DNA of 64,000 bases from Siccirubricoccus phaeus. Lineage in GTDB: Bacteria > Pseudomonadota > Alphaproteobacteria > Acetobacterales > Acetobacteraceae. The notes beneath the pieces are model-generated. The model was given only the letters and a program-made list of their open reading frames with translations. It was not told the DNA's origin and did no database searches. The translations under genes were made by a program, and so were the position numbers. The stretch covers positions 1 to 64,000 of the forward strand of contig NZ_SRXO01000001.1 of NCBI RefSeq assembly GCF_008360935.1, given 5' to 3'. This document shows, in pieces, positions 33,274-41,108 of this stretch (position 1 is its first letter; every line of letters starts with the position of its first letter).

Positions 33274-35454
33274 ATGGTGGTGCCGCTGATCGGCTATCTG
33301 GACCGGTTTTCCGCGCGGCCGGGGGAAAGGCTGGAGGTGAAGATCTCCTCCCAGCTCGACGCTCCCTACAAGGCGGAGCTGGTGCGGGTGCGGCATGCGG
33401 ACCCCAACCCGGCCGGGCCGGGCATGAAGCTGCTGCCCATACCGGCTGCATGGGCGGGAGAGTATCCTTCCGTCGCCAAGCCGGTGCCCTGCGGGTCCCA
33501 TGGCCGGGCCGCCGGCCGGCTGGCCCTGGGCGAGGCCTTCACCCTGCTGCTGCGGCTCTCGCCCTGGAAGCTGCGCGGGCCGGACCGGCCGCAGGTGGTC
33601 TTCGCCCTGGCCGGTGCGGGGCACAGCCTGACGCTCGCCGCCGACGACACCGGCCTTGCCGCCAGCGTGACGGTGGATGGCGCGACGGTGCGCGCTGCCA
33701 TCGCCACGCCGCTGCTGCATCGCCGCTGGTATGAGGTGACGGTGACGGTGGGCGAAGGCCGCCTCACCCTGCGCCAGGCGCCGCTGCAGCGGACATGGGG
33801 CGCCGATGAGGCCGGCTTCAGCGAGACCCCGCTGCCGGTCAGCGACTGGTCCGGCGACTACGCCATCACCATGGGAGCCGCGCCCAATGCCGCCGGGCAT
33901 TTCAACGGCAGGCTGGAGGATCCGCTGCTGCTGCGCGGCCTGCCGCGCGTGACCCTGGCCGCGCCCGAGGCGCTGCTCGCTTCCGGCCGCGTCGTTGCCT
34001 GGTGGGATTTCTCCGAGGGGCAGGAAGGCGAGGCGATCTTCGACCGCGGCCCCGCCGCGCTGCATGGCGGCTTCGTCAACCTGCCGGCGCGCGCGGTGAA
34101 GGGCAGCCGCTGGACCGGCGAGGCGCATGCCTGGCGCCAGGCGCCGCGCCACTACGCCGCCGTGCATCTGCATGAGGATGATCTGGAGGATTGCCGCTGG
34201 GCCACGGATTTCGTGGTGCCGATCCCGGACGACCTGCCGAGCGGCATCTATGCCGTGCGTCTGACCTGCGGCGACCATTGGGACCTGATCCCTTTCTTCG
34301 TGCTGCCGCCCAAGGGGGTGGCGCGCGCGCCCATCGCCTATCTGGCGAACACCTTCACCTGTCAGGTCTATGCGAATTACGCCCGGCCGGAATTTCCCGA
34401 AGCGCAATTGGCCCGGCGCGCGGCCTGGGGCGCCTATCCCTGGTGCGGCAATCTCGTGCCCGATTACGGGCTTTCCACCTACAACAGCCATCCGGATGGC
34501 AGCGGCATCCATTTCTCCTCCCGCCTGCGGCCGATCATGAACATGCGGCCGGGCTTCCTCGCCGTGCCGGATGACAAGGGCTCCGGCCTTCGCCACCTGC
34601 CCGCCGACAGCCACCTGACCGATTGGTTCGAGGAGAAGGGCTTCGCCTTCGACGTCATCACCGATGAGGATCTGGATGACGAAGGGCTGGAGCTGCTCTC
34701 GCGCTACAAGGTGGTGGTGACGGGATCGCATCCGGAATACCACACGCCCGGCACGCTGGACGCGCTGCAAGGCTTCGTGAACCAGGGCGGGCGGCTGGCC
34801 TATCTCGGCGGCAATGGCTTCTACTGGAAGGTGGCGCGGCGGCCGGACCGGCCGCATCTGTTGGAGATCCGCCGCGCCGAGGGCGGCATCCGCGCCTGGG
34901 CGGCGGAGAGCGGCGAATACTACAACCAGCTCGATGGCACGCTGGGCGGGCTGTGGCGGCGCAATGGCAGGCCGCCGCAATTGCTGGCCGGCGTCGGCTT
35001 CAGCGGCCAGGGGAAATTCGAGGGCAGCCATTACCGCGCGACGGACTCCGTCACCGATCCCCGCGCCGCCTGGATCTTCGAAGGCACCGGCATCGCGCCC
35101 GGCGAGGCCTTTGGCGGCTTCGGGCTCTCCGGCGGCGGCGCGGCGGGGTTCGAGCTGGACCGCGCCGACCCGCTCCTCGGCACCCCGCCGAACGCCATGA
35201 TCCTGGCGCGCAGCGAGGCGCATCAGGAGCATTTCGTGACGGTACCGGAGGAATTGCTCACCCATGTCACCACCGTCACCGGCGAGTCGCCCGAGGCGCT
35301 GATCCGCGCCGAGATCGTCTATTTCGAGACCACGGGCGGCGGCGCGGTCTTTTCCACCGGCTCCATCACCTTCTGCGGGAGCCTCTCGCATGACAACTAT
35401 GCCAACCCGATATCCCGCATGCTCGAAAACGTGCTGACCCGGTTCCAGGCATGA
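33274..35454 (+). CDS. N,N-dimethylformamidase large-subunit-like protein
   Basis: 726 residues, near the ~760 of the DMFase beta subunit. Residues ~1-290 form an N-terminal part with a LamG/concanavalin-like region (H-F-N-G-R-L-E-D-P, V-A-W-W-D-F-S-E-G). The C-terminal part from ~300 has I-A-Y-L-A-N-T-F-T-C-Q-V-Y-A-N-Y, Y-G-L-S-T-Y-N-S-H-P-D-G, V-V-T-G-S-H-P-E-Y-H-T, and L-G-G-N-G-F-Y-W, typical of the family with its Tyr/Glu mononuclear iron site. The small alpha subunit normally needed for DMFase is not found next to it. Some related proteins work without one. It overlaps the pepN start (ATGA). Confidence 0.82.
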   Translation: MVVPLIGYLDRFSARPGERLEVKISSQLDAPYKAELVRVRHADPNPAGPGMKLLPIPAAWAGEYPSVAKPVPCGSHGRAAGRLALGEAFTLLLRLSPWKLRGPDRPQVVFALAGAGHSLTLAADDTGLAASVTVDGATVRAAIATPLLHRRWYEVTVTVGEGRLTLRQAPLQRTWGADEAGFSETPLPVSDWSGDYAITMGAAPNAAGHFNGRLEDPLLLRGLPRVTLAAPEALLASGRVVAWWDFSEGQEGEAIFDRGPAALHGGFVNLPARAVKGSRWTGEAHAWRQAPRHYAAVHLHEDDLEDCRWATDFVVPIPDDLPSGIYAVRLTCGDHWDLIPFFVLPPKGVARAPIAYLANTFTCQVYANYARPEFPEAQLARRAAWGAYPWCGNLVPDYGLSTYNSHPDGSGIHFSSRLRPIMNMRPGFLAVPDDKGSGLRHLPADSHLTDWFEEKGFAFDVITDEDLDDEGLELLSRYKVVVTGSHPEYHTPGTLDALQGFVNQGGRLAYLGGNGFYWKVARRPDRPHLLEIRRAEGGIRAWAAESGEYYNQLDGTLGGLWRRNGRPPQLLAGVGFSGQGKFEGSHYRATDSVTDPRAAWIFEGTGIAPGEAFGGFGLSGGGAAGFELDRADPLLGTPPNAMILARSEAHQEHFVTVPEELLTHVTTVTGESPEALIRAEIVYFETTGGGAVFSTGSITFCGSLSHDNYANPISRMLENVLTRFQA

Positions 35455-38090
35455 CCCAGATGGCCGAAAGCCCCAAGACCACCCACCGCGCCGATTACGC
35501 GCCGCCCGCCTTCCTGGTGGACAGCGTCGATCTCGCCTTCGAGCTGGACCCGAAGGCGACCATCGTGCGCGCGGCGCTGGCGCTGCGCCGCAACCCCGCC
35601 GCGCCGGCCGATGCGCCGCTGCGGCTGGATGGCGAGGCGCTGGAGCTGCTGGAGGCGAAGCTGGATGGCGTGGCGCTGCCTGCCTCCCGCTATCTGCTCG
35701 GCCAGGACGGGTCCTTCACCCTGCTGAATTCGCCCGCTGCCGGCCGGCTGGAAACCACCGTGCGCATCGCGCCGGAGAAGAACACGCTGCTCTCCGGCCT
35801 CTACACCTCCGGCGGCAATTTCTACACGCAATGCGAGGCGGAGGGCTTCCGCCGCATCACCTTCTTCCTCGACCGGCCGGATGTGTTGTCCCGCTACACG
35901 GTCACCATCACCGCGGACCGCGACGCCGTGCCGGTGATGCTCTCCAACGGCAACCCGGACGGCTCCGGTGCTGCGGCGGGCAACCGCCATTGGGTGCGCT
36001 GGGTCGATCCGCATCCGAAGCCGAGCTATCTCTTCGCCCTGGTCGCCGGCGACCTGGTCAACGTTCATGACCAATTCACCACGAAATCCGGCCGCCTGGT
36101 CTCGCTGAACATCTGGGTCCGCCGCGGCGACGAGGATCGCTGCGGCCACGCCATGGACAGCCTCAAGCGCTCCATGACATGGGACGAGGAGGTCTTCGGC
36201 CTGGAATACGACCTCGACGTCTTCAACATCGCCGCCGTCTCCGACTTCAACATGGGGGCGATGGAGAATAAGGGCCTCAACGTCTTCAACACCAAATACG
36301 TGCTGGCCCAGCCGGAGACGGCGACGGATGGCGACTACCAGGGCATCGAGACCGTCATCGCCCATGAGTATTTCCACAATTGGACGGGCAACCGCGTCAC
36401 CTGCCGGGACTGGTTCCAGCTCTCGCTGAAGGAGGGGCTGACGGTCTTCCGCGACCAGGAATTCTCCGCCGACCAGGGCAGCCGCGCGGTGAAGCGCATC
36501 CGCGACGTGCGCGGGCTGCGGGCGGCGCAATTCCCGGAGGATGCGGGACCGATGGCGCATCCGGTGCGGCCGGAGAGCTATATCGAGATCGACAATTTCT
36601 ACACCCCGACCGTCTACCAGAAGGGGGCGGAGGTCGTGCGGCTGCTGCACACCCGCCTGGGCGCCGCCGCTTTCCGGCGCGGCATGGATCTCTACATCAG
36701 CCGCAACGACAACCAGGCGGTGACGATCGAGGATTTCGTCACCGCGATGCAGGACGCCTCTGGCGTCGATCTCAGCCATCATATGCGCTGGTACGACCAG
36801 GCGGGGACGCCGGAGGTGACGGCGGAGGACAGCTACGACGCCGCCACAAGACGCTACACGCTGAAGCTCCGCCAGCACACCCCGCCGACGCCGGGCCAGG
36901 CGGAGAAGGCGCCGCTCTCCATCCCCATCGCCATGGGGCTGCTCGGCACCGATGGGGCGGAGCTGCCGACGCGCCTCGCCGGCGAGAATGCGGCGCAGAG
37001 CGGCACACGGCTGCTCATGCTCGACGAAGCCGAGCAGAGCTTCACCTTCGAGGATGTGCCGGCGCCGCCCGTGCCCTCCCTGCTGCGCGGCTTCTCCGCG
37101 CCGGTGCGGCTGAAGGGCGTGCCGCAGGGCAGGCTGCGCTTCCTCGCGGTGCATGACACGGACCCCTTCGTGCGCTGGGAGAGCGGCCAGCAATACGCCG
37201 CCGCCTTCATGCTGGCGCAGGTGGCGCGGGTGCAGCGTGGCGAGGCGCCGGGCTTCGACACGGCCCTGGCCGAGGCGGTGACCAACACCCTGGCCCAGGC
37301 CGATGCCGACCCCGCCTTCGCCGCTGAGGCGCTGGTGCTGCCGGGCGAGGGCTTCCTCGCCGACCAGATGGAGGTGGCGGATCCGGTGGCGATCCATGCC
37401 GTGCGCCAGGCGATCCGCGCCGAGATCGGCCGCGTCTGCGGTGCGGCGCTGCGCGAGACCTATCAGCGCCTGGCCGGGGCGGGCCCCTACCGCATCGACG
37501 GGCGCAGCATCGGCCGCCGCGCGCTGCGCAATGCCTGCCTCGCCTATCTGACCGCTTCCGGCGACACGGCGCTGGCGGCAGCGCAGTACGATTCGGCGAG
37601 CAACATGACGGACCAGCTCGCCGCCCTCTCCTTGCTGGCGGATGCCGAGGCGCCGGCGCGGGCGGCGGCGCTCGCCTCCTTCCACGCGAAGTGGCGCGGC
37701 GACGACCTGGTGCTGGACAAATGGTTCTCCATCCAGGCCATGTCGTCCCGACCGGACACCCTCGAGGCGGTGCGCGCGCTCTACACCCATCCGGATTTCG
37801 ACCTGAAGAACCCGAACCGCGCGCGCTCGCTGGTCGGCGCCTTCGCGGCCGGCAACCCGCTGCACTTCCACGATGCGAGCGGGGAAGGCTACCGCTTCCT
37901 CGCCGATGCAGTGATCGCGCTGGACCCCATCAACGGCCAGACAGCGGCGCGGCTGATCGGGCCGCTCGGGCTGTGGCGGCGGCAATCCGAGGCGCGCGGC
38001 GCGTTGATGCGCAAGGAATTGGAGCGGGTGCTCGCGACGCCCAACCTCAGCAAGGGGACCTTCGAGAAGGCGTCGAAAGCCCTGGCCTAG
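35451..38090 (+). CDS. pepN: Aminopeptidase N (M1 family)
   Basis: 879 residues, close to E. coli PepN (870). The G-A-M-E-N exopeptidase motif and the zinc site H305-E-Y-F-H309-x18-E (H-E-Y-F-H-N-W-T-G-N then S-L-K-E-G) are intact. It removes N-terminal amino acids from peptides in the cytoplasm. The first ATG overlaps the upstream stop codon, so translation is coupled to the formamidase-like gene. This suggests it joins the same degradation block, although PepN is also a housekeeping enzyme. The stop codon TAG is at the edge of a repeat element. Confidence 0.96.
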   Translation: MTQMAESPKTTHRADYAPPAFLVDSVDLAFELDPKATIVRAALALRRNPAAPADAPLRLDGEALELLEAKLDGVALPASRYLLGQDGSFTLLNSPAAGRLETTVRIAPEKNTLLSGLYTSGGNFYTQCEAEGFRRITFFLDRPDVLSRYTVTITADRDAVPVMLSNGNPDGSGAAAGNRHWVRWVDPHPKPSYLFALVAGDLVNVHDQFTTKSGRLVSLNIWVRRGDEDRCGHAMDSLKRSMTWDEEVFGLEYDLDVFNIAAVSDFNMGAMENKGLNVFNTKYVLAQPETATDGDYQGIETVIAHEYFHNWTGNRVTCRDWFQLSLKEGLTVFRDQEFSADQGSRAVKRIRDVRGLRAAQFPEDAGPMAHPVRPESYIEIDNFYTPTVYQKGAEVVRLLHTRLGAAAFRRGMDLYISRNDNQAVTIEDFVTAMQDASGVDLSHHMRWYDQAGTPEVTAEDSYDAATRRYTLKLRQHTPPTPGQAEKAPLSIPIAMGLLGTDGAELPTRLAGENAAQSGTRLLMLDEAEQSFTFEDVPAPPVPSLLRGFSAPVRLKGVPQGRLRFLAVHDTDPFVRWESGQQYAAAFMLAQVARVQRGEAPGFDTALAEAVTNTLAQADADPAFAAEALVLPGEGFLADQMEVADPVAIHAVRQAIRAEIGRVCGAALRETYQRLAGAGPYRIDGRSIGRRALRNACLAYLTASGDTALAAAQYDSASNMTDQLAALSLLADAEAPARAAALASFHAKWRGDDLVLDKWFSIQAMSSRPDTLEAVRALYTHPDFDLKNPNRARSLVGAFAAGNPLHFHDASGEGYRFLADAVIALDPINGQTAARLIGPLGLWRRQSEARGALMRKELERVLATPNLSKGTFEKASKALA

Positions 38091-38154
38091 TGTCCTGAAA
38101 ACCAAGGCTAGTGGCCCGGGAACGAAGTCCGCAGGACTTTGGCATCGGGACACC
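38090..38154 (-). repeat. GTGTCC-bounded repeat element (short copy)
   Basis: Begins GTGTCC at 38090, one base inside the pepN stop, and ends GGGACACC at 38147-38154, giving terminal inverted repeats. In reverse orientation it matches 12121-12180, including a GTCCTGCGGACTTCG inner palindrome. It lacks the 73-bp tandem part of the other copy. Confidence 0.8.
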
Positions 38155-38225
38155 AGGTTGAGGAGGGCTCTGCCCTCCTCAAACTCCTCCCGCCAAAGGC
38201 CGAAGGGCCTTTGGAAACCATGAGT
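38155..38225. repeat. Hairpin segment shared with 14592-14635
   Basis: Holds GAGGAGGGC-tct-GCCCTCCTC, then CCAAAGGCC-gaag-GGCCTTTGG with the GAAACCATGAGT flank that is identical at 14602-14636. It sits between the two mobile-like repeat elements in the pepN-ppiD gap. Confidence 0.7.
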
Positions 38226-38332
38226 CTAGAGCATTTTCAAGTCCGGGGGAATCGCCGGACGACTCGGAAAATGCGATCAAACAAAGGGTTGGAGCGGGTT
38301 CGCCGAGCGCAGGCGAGGTGAAACCGCTCTAG
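38226..38332 (+). repeat. 107-bp CTAGAGC-bounded structured repeat, copy 2
   Basis: Starts CTAGAGC and ends GCTCTAG, a 7-bp terminal inverted repeat. The inside carries the nested hairpin GCATTTTC...GAAAATGC around GTCCGGGG-gaat-CGCCGGAC. It matches 16117-16223 in inverse orientation with few differences. The last bases overlap the ppiD stop codon (TAG on the minus strand), so the element sets the end of that gene. Confidence 0.87.
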
Positions 38333-40221
38333 GGCTGGGCGAGTTGATCCACCAGGCGTGGATTGACACGGATATCGGCCCGCGCCCGTAGCGCGCCCAT
38401 GAACTGAACCTCCAGGTCGTTGCCGAGAGCCTGACCAGCGTCCTGGCGCACACGGGCCAGCAGGGCAGGGTCGGCATCCGGATCGGCTTGCGTCACCTCC
38501 GTCAACTGCGCCACGGCGAAGCCGGTGCGGGTCGGCACCATGGTCGCCTCCTGCGGCTTCAGCTCGAAGATCGGCGCCATCAATTCGGGCGGCACGCCGG
38601 CACCCTCGCGCTGATCGCGGCGCAGGGCGCCGACCTCGCGGAAGCCAAGCCCCGCCTCGCGGGCGGCATCGGCCAGGCTCTTGCCTTCCTTCGTCGCCTG
38701 CAGCAGGGCGGCGGCGCGGGCCTCCTGGCTGTGGCGCTTCTGGTCCTCCAGCCAGGCGGCGCGGACCTCCGCCGCCACGCTGGCGAAGGGCTTCAGCGCC
38801 GGCGCCGCGACATCCTCGATGCTCACCGCGACGAAGCCCGCCTCGGTCTCCGCCAGCCGCGGCGCGGCCCCGCGCTCCGTGGTGAAGATGGCGCGCAGCA
38901 GGGGCTCGCGGGAGGCGGGGATGACCGGCAGCGCCACCTCCTTGCCCTCCGCATCATGGCCGGTCGCGTCCAGCACCACCTTGGCGAAGCCGAGATGGAA
39001 GCGCTGCGCCACCTCCTCCAGCGTCGCGCCGCCGGCCAGCGCGTCCTCCACCTTGTTGGCGCGCTCGAAGGCGAGGTCGGCGGCCTTCTCCTGCGCCAGC
39101 TCCTGGCGCAGCGCATCGCGCACCTCGGCGAGGGTCCGGGTGTGCCCGGCCGCCACCTTCGCGACCTTCAGCACATGCCAGCCGAAGGGGCTCTGCACCG
39201 GGGCGGAAACGCCGCCCTCCGGCGTGGAGAAGGCAGCCTCCGCCAGCTCCGGCAAAGGCAGGCCGTCGCGGGTCACCGTACCCAGCTCCACCGCCTGGCC
39301 ACCGGCCGCCTGGGCCAGCGCCGTCACGGCGGCGAAATCCGCCCCGGCGGCCCAGCTCGCGGCGATCTCCTGCGCCTTGGCCGCCTCCGGCACCACCGCC
39401 TGCTCCAGGGTCCGCTGCTCGCTCCCCTCGAATTGCCCGCGCCGCGCCTCATAGGCGGCGGCGATGTCGGCCTCGCTCACCTCCACCTCGCGGGAGAGCA
39501 GGTCGGCGGTCAGCACGGCGACCGTCGCGGTGCGCATCTCGGGCGTCGAGAAGCGCTCCGGGTTGTTCTCGTGGAAGCGTTGGAGCTGCGCCTCCTCCGG
39601 CGCCGCCGGTTCGGCGCCATCGGCGGTGTTCAGGGTGACGATGGTGACGGCGCGCTGCTCCGCCAGCCAGCGCAGCAGGGGCCTGGCCAGGGCATCCGGC
39701 GCGGCGGCGCCGGCGCGCACCGCCTGCGCCACCTGCTGCCGCGCCAGATCGGTCCGCACCAGGGCAAGGAAGCCGGGCTCCGTGAGGTCGTTGCTGCGCA
39801 GGAAGCTCTCGAAGACCGGGCGGCTGAAGCGGCCATCCAAGCCGCGGAAGCCGGGGATGCCGAAGATGAAATTCCGCACCGCATCATCCGGCACGGTCAG
39901 GTGCAGCCTTTCCGCCTCCCCGCGCAGCACGCGGTCCAGCACCAGCTGGTCCACCGCCTGTTCGGTGACGGCGCGGCGGATGCGCGGATCATTATCGAAT
40001 TGCGCGCCGAGCTGCCGGGCCAGGCGCTGCATCTCCCGCCGTGCCGCGGCCTGGACCTCCGGGATCTCGATCGGCGTGCCGTTCACCCGCGCCACCGAAT
40101 CGTCCCGGCCGTAGTTGCGGACCATGTCGCCGACGCCCCAGACCGCGAAGGACGCGATCAAAAGCAGGAAAAGCAGCTTGGCGAACCAGGTGCCGGCCAG
40201 GCGGCGAAGGGCAGTGAGCAT
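38329..40221 (-). CDS. PpiD/SurA-like peptidylprolyl isomerase, membrane-anchored
   Basis: 630 residues from ATG 40221 (MLTALRRLAGTW). One N-terminal membrane helix at about 12-32 (FAKLLFLLLIASFAVWGVG) anchors a periplasmic chaperone with a SurA-N-like region and a parvulin (PPIC) domain around 265-365, where G-G-V-S-A-P-V-Q-S-P-F-G-W-H-V-L-K-V is the parvulin signature. PpiD helps fold outer-membrane proteins as they leave the Sec translocon. The divergent tpiA partner is a common alphaproteobacterial arrangement. The open frame upstream to 40443 overlaps tpiA and is shadow. Confidence 0.9.
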   Translation of the reverse strand: MLTALRRLAGTWFAKLLFLLLIASFAVWGVGDMVRNYGRDDSVARVNGTPIEIPEVQAAARREMQRLARQLGAQFDNDPRIRRAVTEQAVDQLVLDRVLRGEAERLHLTVPDDAVRNFIFGIPGFRGLDGRFSRPVFESFLRSNDLTEPGFLALVRTDLARQQVAQAVRAGAAAPDALARPLLRWLAEQRAVTIVTLNTADGAEPAAPEEAQLQRFHENNPERFSTPEMRTATVAVLTADLLSREVEVSEADIAAAYEARRGQFEGSEQRTLEQAVVPEAAKAQEIAASWAAGADFAAVTALAQAAGGQAVELGTVTRDGLPLPELAEAAFSTPEGGVSAPVQSPFGWHVLKVAKVAAGHTRTLAEVRDALRQELAQEKAADLAFERANKVEDALAGGATLEEVAQRFHLGFAKVVLDATGHDAEGKEVALPVIPASREPLLRAIFTTERGAAPRLAETEAGFVAVSIEDVAAPALKPFASVAAEVRAAWLEDQKRHSQEARAAALLQATKEGKSLADAAREAGLGFREVGALRRDQREGAGVPPELMAPIFELKPQEATMVPTRTGFAVAQLTEVTQADPDADPALLARVRQDAGQALGNDLEVQFMGALRARADIRVNPRLVDQLAQP

Positions 40222-40331
40222 CGCAATCCGTGGGGGTTTCCGGCCGGCTGCATAGCCCTTCGGGGGCAGGTTGCCAAACCGTCCGGCCCCCGGTAGCGGG
40301 GAAGGCGGGAGACAGGCAGGAGGAGGCAACC
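40222..40331. promoter_or_regulatory. Divergent promoter region ppiD/tpiA
   Basis: The 110-bp gap between two divergent starts must hold both promoters. I see GGAGGAGGCAAC as the tpiA ribosome binding site, and no clear -35/-10 pair. G/C-rich short palindromes (CCCCCGG, CCGGCCGG) are present. Confidence 0.4.
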
Positions 40332-41087
40332 GTGACCCCAGGCGTGCGCCCGTTGATCGCCGGCAATTGGAAGATGCATGGCACGCTACGCGACTGCGCC
40401 GCGCTGGCCGAGGCGGTGCGCCAGGGTGCGGCGGCAACGCCACCGGCGGCGGAGCTGCTGGTCTGCCCGCCCTTTCCCTATCTGCAGCTGGTGGCGGTGG
40501 CGCTGCTCGGCCAGGGCATCGCGGTGGGGGGGCAGGATTGCCATGCGGCGCCGAAGGGGGCGCATACCGGCGACGTCTCGGCGCCGATGCTGAAGGATGT
40601 GGGGGCCACCCATGTCATCCTCGGCCATTCCGAGCGGCGGGCGAATCACGGCGAGGACGATGCCGCGGTGCTGGCCAAGGCGGAGGCGGCGCTGGCCGCC
40701 GGGCTGGTGCCGGTGGTCTGCGTCGGGGAGAGCGAGGCGGAGCGGCTGGCGGGGGATGCCGAGAAGGTGGTGACGGGCCAGCTTGCCGGCAGCCTGCCGG
40801 ACGGCTTCGCCGCTGCCGGCGGGGTGGTGGCCTATGAGCCGGTCTGGGCCATCGGCACCGGCCGCACCCCGACCGAGGCGGAGATCGCCGCCATCCACGG
40901 CGCCATCCGCGCCAGCCTGGTGGCGCGGTTCGGCGAGCAGGGCAGGGCGTTGCGGATCCTCTACGGCGGCTCGGTGAAGCCTTCGAATGCCAAGGCGATC
41001 CTGGCGCTGCCGGATGTGGACGGGGCGCTGGTCGGCGGGGCCAGCCTGGTGGCGGCGGATTTCCTGGCGATTGCGGGGGCGTGCTGA
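40332..41087 (+). CDS. tpiA: Triosephosphate isomerase
   Basis: 251 residues from a GTG at 40332 preceded by AGGAGGAGG. All catalytic parts are present: A-G-N-W-K-M-H with the active-site lysine, G-H-S-E-R-R with the catalytic His, [11 protein letters not shown] with the catalytic Glu and the flexible loop, and Y-G-G-S-V-K at the phosphate site. The enzyme interconverts dihydroxyacetone phosphate and glyceraldehyde-3-phosphate in central carbon metabolism. It ends 21 bp before the end of the convergent TonB receptor gene. Confidence 0.97.
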   Translation: MTPGVRPLIAGNWKMHGTLRDCAALAEAVRQGAAATPPAAELLVCPPFPYLQLVAVALLGQGIAVGGQDCHAAPKGAHTGDVSAPMLKDVGATHVILGHSERRANHGEDDAAVLAKAEAALAAGLVPVVCVGESEAERLAGDAEKVVTGQLAGSLPDGFAAAGGVVAYEPVWAIGTGRTPTEAEIAAIHGAIRASLVARFGEQGRALRILYGGSVKPSNAKAILALPDVDGALVGGASLVAADFLAIAGAC

Positions 41088-41108
41088 ACCGGCCGGCCGC
41101 CTGGCCGG

